DNA from: Cognatishimia sp. MH4019 | GTDB taxonomy: Bacteria > Pseudomonadota > Alphaproteobacteria > Rhodobacterales > Rhodobacteraceae | Direction: 5' to 3' | Assembly (NCBI RefSeq): GCF_020177595.1 | Contig: NZ_JAHTBL010000008.1 | Coordinates: forward strand, 121,043 to 185,042 | DNA length: 64,000 bases | Shown here: piece after piece, positions 60,061-64,000 of the stretch | How positions within the stretch are numbered: the first letter of the stretch is position 1 | Layout of the letters: each line of letters opens with the position of its first letter | Program-made: the position numbers and the translations under genes | The notes under the pieces: model-generated | Seen by the model: only the letters and a program-made list of their open reading frames with translations | What the model was told of the DNA's origin: nothing | Databases searched by the model: none

Positions 60061-62673
60061 ATGTCGAAGACAGAAAAACGCGCTCTGAGCGAAGAAGAAC
60101 TTCAAGAGCTTGTGGCCGCTAGCGACAGCGGCGCGCGCAGTCCCACCGGTTCTGTTGGTTTGTTCATCGCACTTGTCGCGCTGACATGGTCGATCTTTCA
60201 GGTCCTTTTGGCCTCGCCCGTCGCTCCTTGGGTGCTGCCGGGCGATCTGATCAACAACTCGCGTCAAATTCACTTGGCGTTTGCCGTTTTTCTGGCTGCG
60301 ATGGCCTATCCGCTCTTCAAGTCAAGCCCGCGCGATTACATCCCCTGGTATGACTGGGTGCTGGGTATCTCAGGCGCTTTCTTGGCGCTTTATGGGTATT
60401 TCTTCTACAACAAGATTGTCGCGAATGGCGGTCTGGCTGATGCGACCGACGCCTATTTCGCTTTGGCCGGTTTGATCCTTTTGTTCATCGCGTCTTATCG
60501 CGTGCTGGGTCCCGTTATGGTGATCCTTGCGCTTATCTTCCTCTTTTACGTTTTCTTCGGCTCGTCCGAGGCTGTGCCGGATCAGATCCGCTGGGCCGGG
60601 GCATCCTTGCGCAAAGCCATGAGCCATATGTGGATCACATCAGAAGGTGTCTTTGGCATCGCGCTGGGCGTGTCGACGAAATTCGTGTTCCTGTTCGTGC
60701 TGTTCGGTGCCCTGCTGGATAAGGCAGGCGCGGGCAATTACTTCATCAAGATGGCGTTTGGCGCGCTGGGCCACCTGCGCGGTGGTCCGGCAAAGGCAGC
60801 CGTTGTCGGATCGGCTGCGACCGGTCTGATCTCTGGCTCGTCCATCGCCAACGTGGTCACCACGGGCACGTTCACCATCCCGCTGATGAAGCGGGTGGGG
60901 TTCAGCGCGGAGAAAGCTGGCTCGGTCGAAGTCGCCTCCTCGGTTAATGGTCAGATCATGCCGCCTGTAATGGGCGCTGCGGCCTTCCTGATGGTCGAAT
61001 ACGTGGGCATCTCTTACGTCGAGGTCATCACCCACGCATTCCTGCCTGCCGTGATTTCCTACATCGCGCTGGTCTATATCGTTCACCTTGAAGCGGTGAA
61101 GAACAACATGCCGACGATCGGCAACAAAGTCGTCAGCATGGGCCGCACGATCGGCGGGATGTTTGCGTTCTTCGCAGGCTTTGCGGCGCTGTGCTATGTC
61201 ACTCAATTCCCGGTGCGCTTTATCACGGGGCTCTTCCCCGAAGGCTCTGGCCTGATCCTGTCGATCCTGCTCGGCGCGATTTATGTGGCTTTGATCTATC
61301 TGGCGTCGCAAACGCCGGACCTTGAGGCAGATGACCCCAATGCAGAAGTGGTCGAGCTTCCCGATCTGGCGAAGATCTACAAGTCTGGCCTTTATTTCCT
61401 ACTGCCGATCATCGTTCTGGTCTACTTCCTGATGATCGAACGCAAATCGCCTGGCCTGTCGGCGTTTTGGGCGACGTTCCTTCTGTTCGGCATTCTGTTG
61501 ACCCAGAAGACGCTCAAGGCGTTTTTCCGTGGCGAGGAGAATGCAATCAGCCGTCTCAAGGACGGTCTGATCGACCTGATCGACGGCATGATCGACGGCG
61601 CGCGCAACATGATCGGCATCGGTCTGGCGACCGCGACGGCGGGCATTATCGTTGGCACGGTGTCGCTGACGGGTATCGGCCAAGTCATGGCAGACTTCGT
61701 TGAGTTCCTGTCGGGCGGCAACCTGATCCTGATGCTGATCTTCGTGGCGATCCTGTCGTTGATCCTTGGCATGGGCTTGCCGACAACGGCCAACTACATC
61801 GTCGTGTCGTCGCTTATGGTCGCGGTGGTGGTCGAGTTGGGCGCGCAGTCCGGCCTGATTGTGCCACTGATCGCGGTGCACCTGTTTGTGTTCTACTTCG
61901 GGATTATGGCGGATGTGACGCCGCCTGTGGGTTTGGCGAGTTTCGCGGCGGCTGCTGTGTCCGGTGGTGACGCGATCCGCACAGGCTTCACGGCGTTTTT
62001 CTACAGCCTCAGAACGGTCGCGCTGCCGTTTGTGTTCATCTTCAATACGGACCTGCTGCTGATTGACGTGACGCTGACCCAAGGCATCGTGGTCTTCATC
62101 GTCTCGACCATCGGTATTCTTGTGTTCACGGCGGCCACGATGGGCTGGTTCCTGACCAAGAACCGTATCTACGAAACGGTGCTGCTGCTTGTGATCGCCT
62201 TTGCCCTGTTCCGTCCGGGCTTCTTCATGAACCAGATCCAGCCGCCCTTCGATTTGATTGAACCGGCAGCATTTACGGAAACCGTCGGAAATGCGGCCGT
62301 CGGCAGTGAATTGCGGGTTATCGTTTCGGGCCCGGATTTCGATACGCTTGAGGTCAAGGATGTGACAGTGCCGCTAACAGTTCCTGAAGGTGCCGACGCG
62401 CAGGCCCGCCTGGATACGCTGGGCTTCATCATCGTGCCTGAAGTCGGGGTGCAGCGACTGGACGAGCCGGGCTTTGGCACAGAATTGGGCGACGCGCTGT
62501 CCTCGTTCGACTTCTATGGCGACGATCCGGTTCAAATTACGCAGGTGAAAGCAACGGCAGATCAACTCCCGAAAGAGCTGATCTTCATTCCTGCACTTGT
62601 GTTGCTTGGTCTTATCGCGCTGATGCAATCGCGTCGCGCGACCCCCGCCCTTCGTGAAGGAGAACCGGCATGA
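60061..62673 (+). CDS. TRAP transporter fused permease (TAXI type)
   Basis: 870 aa from ATG 60061 (AGGGGG upstream); the in-frame stretch before it is not needed. The N-terminal four-helix DctQ-like part (SVGLFIALVALTWSIFQVLL to about residue 200) is fused to the DctM-like transporter (IKMAFGALGHLRGGPAKAAV, GSAATGLISGSSIANVVTTG, LGMGLPTTANYIVVSSLMVA). The C-terminal about 200 residues add extra helices and a soluble end (LRVIVSGPDFDTLEVKDVTV). Sodium-driven uptake with the TAXI protein upstream. Overlaps the stress-protein gene by 4 bp. Confidence 0.93.
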   Translation: MSKTEKRALSEEELQELVAASDSGARSPTGSVGLFIALVALTWSIFQVLLASPVAPWVLPGDLINNSRQIHLAFAVFLAAMAYPLFKSSPRDYIPWYDWVLGISGAFLALYGYFFYNKIVANGGLADATDAYFALAGLILLFIASYRVLGPVMVILALIFLFYVFFGSSEAVPDQIRWAGASLRKAMSHMWITSEGVFGIALGVSTKFVFLFVLFGALLDKAGAGNYFIKMAFGALGHLRGGPAKAAVVGSAATGLISGSSIANVVTTGTFTIPLMKRVGFSAEKAGSVEVASSVNGQIMPPVMGAAAFLMVEYVGISYVEVITHAFLPAVISYIALVYIVHLEAVKNNMPTIGNKVVSMGRTIGGMFAFFAGFAALCYVTQFPVRFITGLFPEGSGLILSILLGAIYVALIYLASQTPDLEADDPNAEVVELPDLAKIYKSGLYFLLPIIVLVYFLMIERKSPGLSAFWATFLLFGILLTQKTLKAFFRGEENAISRLKDGLIDLIDGMIDGARNMIGIGLATATAGIIVGTVSLTGIGQVMADFVEFLSGGNLILMLIFVAILSLILGMGLPTTANYIVVSSLMVAVVVELGAQSGLIVPLIAVHLFVFYFGIMADVTPPVGLASFAAAAVSGGDAIRTGFTAFFYSLRTVALPFVFIFNTDLLLIDVTLTQGIVVFIVSTIGILVFTAATMGWFLTKNRIYETVLLLVIAFALFRPGFFMNQIQPPFDLIEPAAFTETVGNAAVGSELRVIVSGPDFDTLEVKDVTVPLTVPEGADAQARLDTLGFIIVPEVGVQRLDEPGFGTELGDALSSFDFYGDDPVQITQVKATADQLPKELIFIPALVLLGLIALMQSRRATPALREGEPA

Positions 62674-63101
62674 CCCAGACCGTTCTATGCGCCGTTGACA
62701 TCAATCGCCCCGATGTGGAGGCCCCGGTGCTGAGGCGCGCCAAGCAGTTGGCCGACCTCGACGGGGCGCAATTGGATGTGATCACGGTTGTTCCCGATTT
62801 CGGGGCCAGCCTTGTCGGGGCTTATTTTGAAGAGCATCACGTCAAAACCGCCAAGGACAGCGCGGCGGATTTGCTGAGCAAATTCGTGGCCGATACCCTG
62901 GGCGAGGAGACCGATCAAAAGGCGCGTCATATCGTGGCTGTAGGCAGCGTTTACGAGGAGGTGCTGAAGACCGCATCTCTGGCGGGCGCGAGCCTGATCG
63001 TGATCGGCGCGCACAGCCCGGATTTCAAAGATTACCTGCTGGGCCCGAACGCATCGCGCGTGGTGCGTCATTCGGAGTGTTCGGTCTACGTGGTGCGCTA
63101 A
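62670..63101 (+). CDS. Universal stress protein (UspA-like)
   Basis: 143 aa. It starts TQTVLCAVDINRPDVEAPVL with the Usp nucleotide fold; the ATP motif is readable near the C-terminus (IVIGAHSPDFKDYLLGPNAS, then RVVRHSECSVYVVR). It overlaps the permease gene as ATGA, a recurrent pairing of TRAP transporters with ATP-binding Usp proteins such as TeaD, which regulates its transporter. A similar regulatory role here is inferred. Confidence 0.9.
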   Translation: MTQTVLCAVDINRPDVEAPVLRRAKQLADLDGAQLDVITVVPDFGASLVGAYFEEHHVKTAKDSAADLLSKFVADTLGEETDQKARHIVAVGSVYEEVLKTASLAGASLIVIGAHSPDFKDYLLGPNASRVVRHSECSVYVVR

Positions 63102-63153
63102 GGGTGCGTCGAGTCGCTGTGACCTAGGTGGCGTTACATTATGAGAAGAGTGA

Positions 63154-63519
63154 TCAGGACTGAGCGGGTTCCCAAAGCTCTATCGGGCGTCCTTCCGGGT
63201 CATGGATACGTGCAAAGCGCCCGATGCCGTCCATGGTCATGATGTCCGTGCTGTCGACACCTGCTGAGGCAAGGTCCTGCACTGCCGCATCAAGGTCAGA
63301 GACACGGAAATTGATCATGAAACTTTGATCCGCCGGGAAGTAATCGGTGTCGTCGGCAAAGGGCGAAAAGATCGTCACCCCCGCTTGCGTGGTCCAAGGC
63401 ATCATGTCGGGGTCTGTCGGTGAGTGGGCGATCCCAAGATGGGTCTTATACCACTCAGCCAATGCCTTTGGGTCTTTTGAGCGAAAGAATACACCGCCAA
63501 TTCCAAGAACTTTGACCAT
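63154..63519 (-). CDS. VOC-superfamily (glyoxalase-like) protein
   Basis: 121 aa from ATG 63519, with GGAGAA upstream; an ATG four codons earlier lacks a site. Two beta-alpha-beta modules: VKVLGIGGVFFRSKDPKALA, AEWYKTHLGIA, NFRVSDLDAAVQDLASAGVD, and RFARIHDPEGRPIELWEP with the terminal Glu ligand. The first metal-ligand His of the glyoxalase I pattern is absent (IGGVFFRS), so it may not bind metal as an enzyme. The substrate is unknown. It converges on the stress-protein gene. Confidence 0.82.
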   Translation of the reverse strand: MVKVLGIGGVFFRSKDPKALAEWYKTHLGIAHSPTDPDMMPWTTQAGVTIFSPFADDTDYFPADQSFMINFRVSDLDAAVQDLASAGVDSTDIMTMDGIGRFARIHDPEGRPIELWEPAQS

Positions 63520-64000
63520 GCAGTTCTCCAATTCATCTCGAGTTGGTCACGTGGCCCAAGTTGAGCAGATCCCCCAATTCAAAGCAAATGAGCTGGAAAA
63601 GGCTCTATCGGCCTTGAACGCATCATCACGCCTTTGTCGCATTATGTGGGTGGTCTGCCTTCGCACCAGTGCCGTGATGCGCAAGCGTGATGCTTCTGGC
63701 AATTTACAGGAGGTGTGGGACGACACAAAGGTTTGCCATTAATGTTGGCTAAGTCATTGATTTTGAGGCACTGAGATTTCAGCTGGTGCAACAATGTTGT
63801 CTTTTGCAACTCGAATGTTTTCCTTCGACCTGGTGCGGCCATTCGTACAACGCGCCGCGAAGGTTAGCTGGGTGCCGATTTTGTTGAAAAACTCTTCTTT
63901 TCTGACGCTTTGGTTTGCGTCATCGCGTTAATTTACTGGGATGTCCGAAGTAGGACCGCGCTCTTACTCAAAGGCTGGGTCCATCGGCTTGAGCTTTGCC
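63520..64000. other. 481-base right end without a supportable gene
   Basis: This stretch is visibly lower in G+C than the rest and has many TTG/TTTT runs. An open frame of about 57 codons on the minus strand (about 63750-63920) has no ATG and no ribosome-binding site. The segment GATTTTGTTGAAAAACTC (about 63877-63894) is of a kind I associate with ends of IS5-like elements, but nothing decides this. I see no tRNA or clear terminator. Confidence 0.4.

Noticed and set aside
63642..63842. 66-codon open frame on the minus strand at the right edge
   Set aside because: No ribosome-binding site, no recognisable domain, and a cysteine/proline-rich composition unlike neighbouring genes.

Overview
The window looks like chromosome of a marine alphaproteobacterium of the Rhodobacteraceae (Roseobacter group). 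The grounds are high G+C, very tight operons with ATGA start/stop overlaps, and family content typical of that group: sulfoacetaldehyde acetyltransferase, sulfopyruvate decarboxylase, creatinase, TAXI-type TRAP transport, and small DUF2161- and DUF6525-like proteins. The species cannot be named from sequence alone. I see no rRNA, tRNA, CRISPR array, complete insertion sequence or prophage.

Layout. 1-3289: tail of a sugar/polyol ABC uptake operon (binding-protein C-terminus, two permeases, LacI regulator). 3286-10436 (minus): P1-family peptidase, GabD-like aldehyde dehydrogenase, xsc, pta, TauE/SafE exporter and an NTF2-like protein, a C2-sulfonate desulfonation operon. 10586-17559 (plus): creatinase, DUF2161 protein, LysR, Rieske oxygenase with a coupled 76-aa protein, and a covalent-flavin/GcvT demethylase, an N-methyl-compound block (creatine, betaine, sarcosine). 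17560-22960: mixed housekeeping genes (DUF6525-like, secreted propeller, VOC protein, copper chaperone, threonate-dehydrogenase-like enzyme, DEAD-box helicase). 22957-26145: comD-comE-lldD-like operon with a divergent LysR, converting sulfopyruvate to sulfoacetaldehyde, the substrate of the xsc operon 17 kb away.

26401-46673 is the most coherent part: a tryptophan/anthranilate catabolic supercluster. A five-gene branched-chain-type ABC transporter and a thioesterase (plus) face a nine-gene minus-strand operon: anthraniloyl-CoA monooxygenase/reductase, SDR, MarR, crotonase-fold protein, acyl-CoA dehydrogenase, 2-aminobenzoate-CoA ligase, stand-alone Lrp sensor domain, Rid protein, thiolase. 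Divergent from it run glutaryl-CoA dehydrogenase, a hydratase/dehydrogenase fusion, kynurenine formamidase, a 23-codon leader ORF, tryptophan 2,3-dioxygenase and kynureninase. Together they can take tryptophan to anthranilate, then to anthraniloyl-CoA, through the aerobic CoA-thioester (Azoarcus-type) ring attack, and finally to acetyl-CoA via glutaryl-CoA. A 29-bp AT-rich operator-like element lies between the divergent operons and recurs (21 of 29 positions) before the transporter. At all three predicted promoters its outer arm is the -35 hexamer, followed by a 17-bp spacer.

46676-55623: AI-2E exporter, a 24-aa membrane peptide, and a purine operon (guanine deaminase, NCS2 permease, xdhC-xdhB-xdhA) with a divergent LysR (55756-56658). 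56667-63101: a BKACE-family enzyme with a class III aminotransferase, divergent from a TAXI-TRAP transporter and a universal stress protein; the substrate is unknown. 63154-63519: VOC protein. The last 481 bases are lower in G+C and hold no gene I can support.
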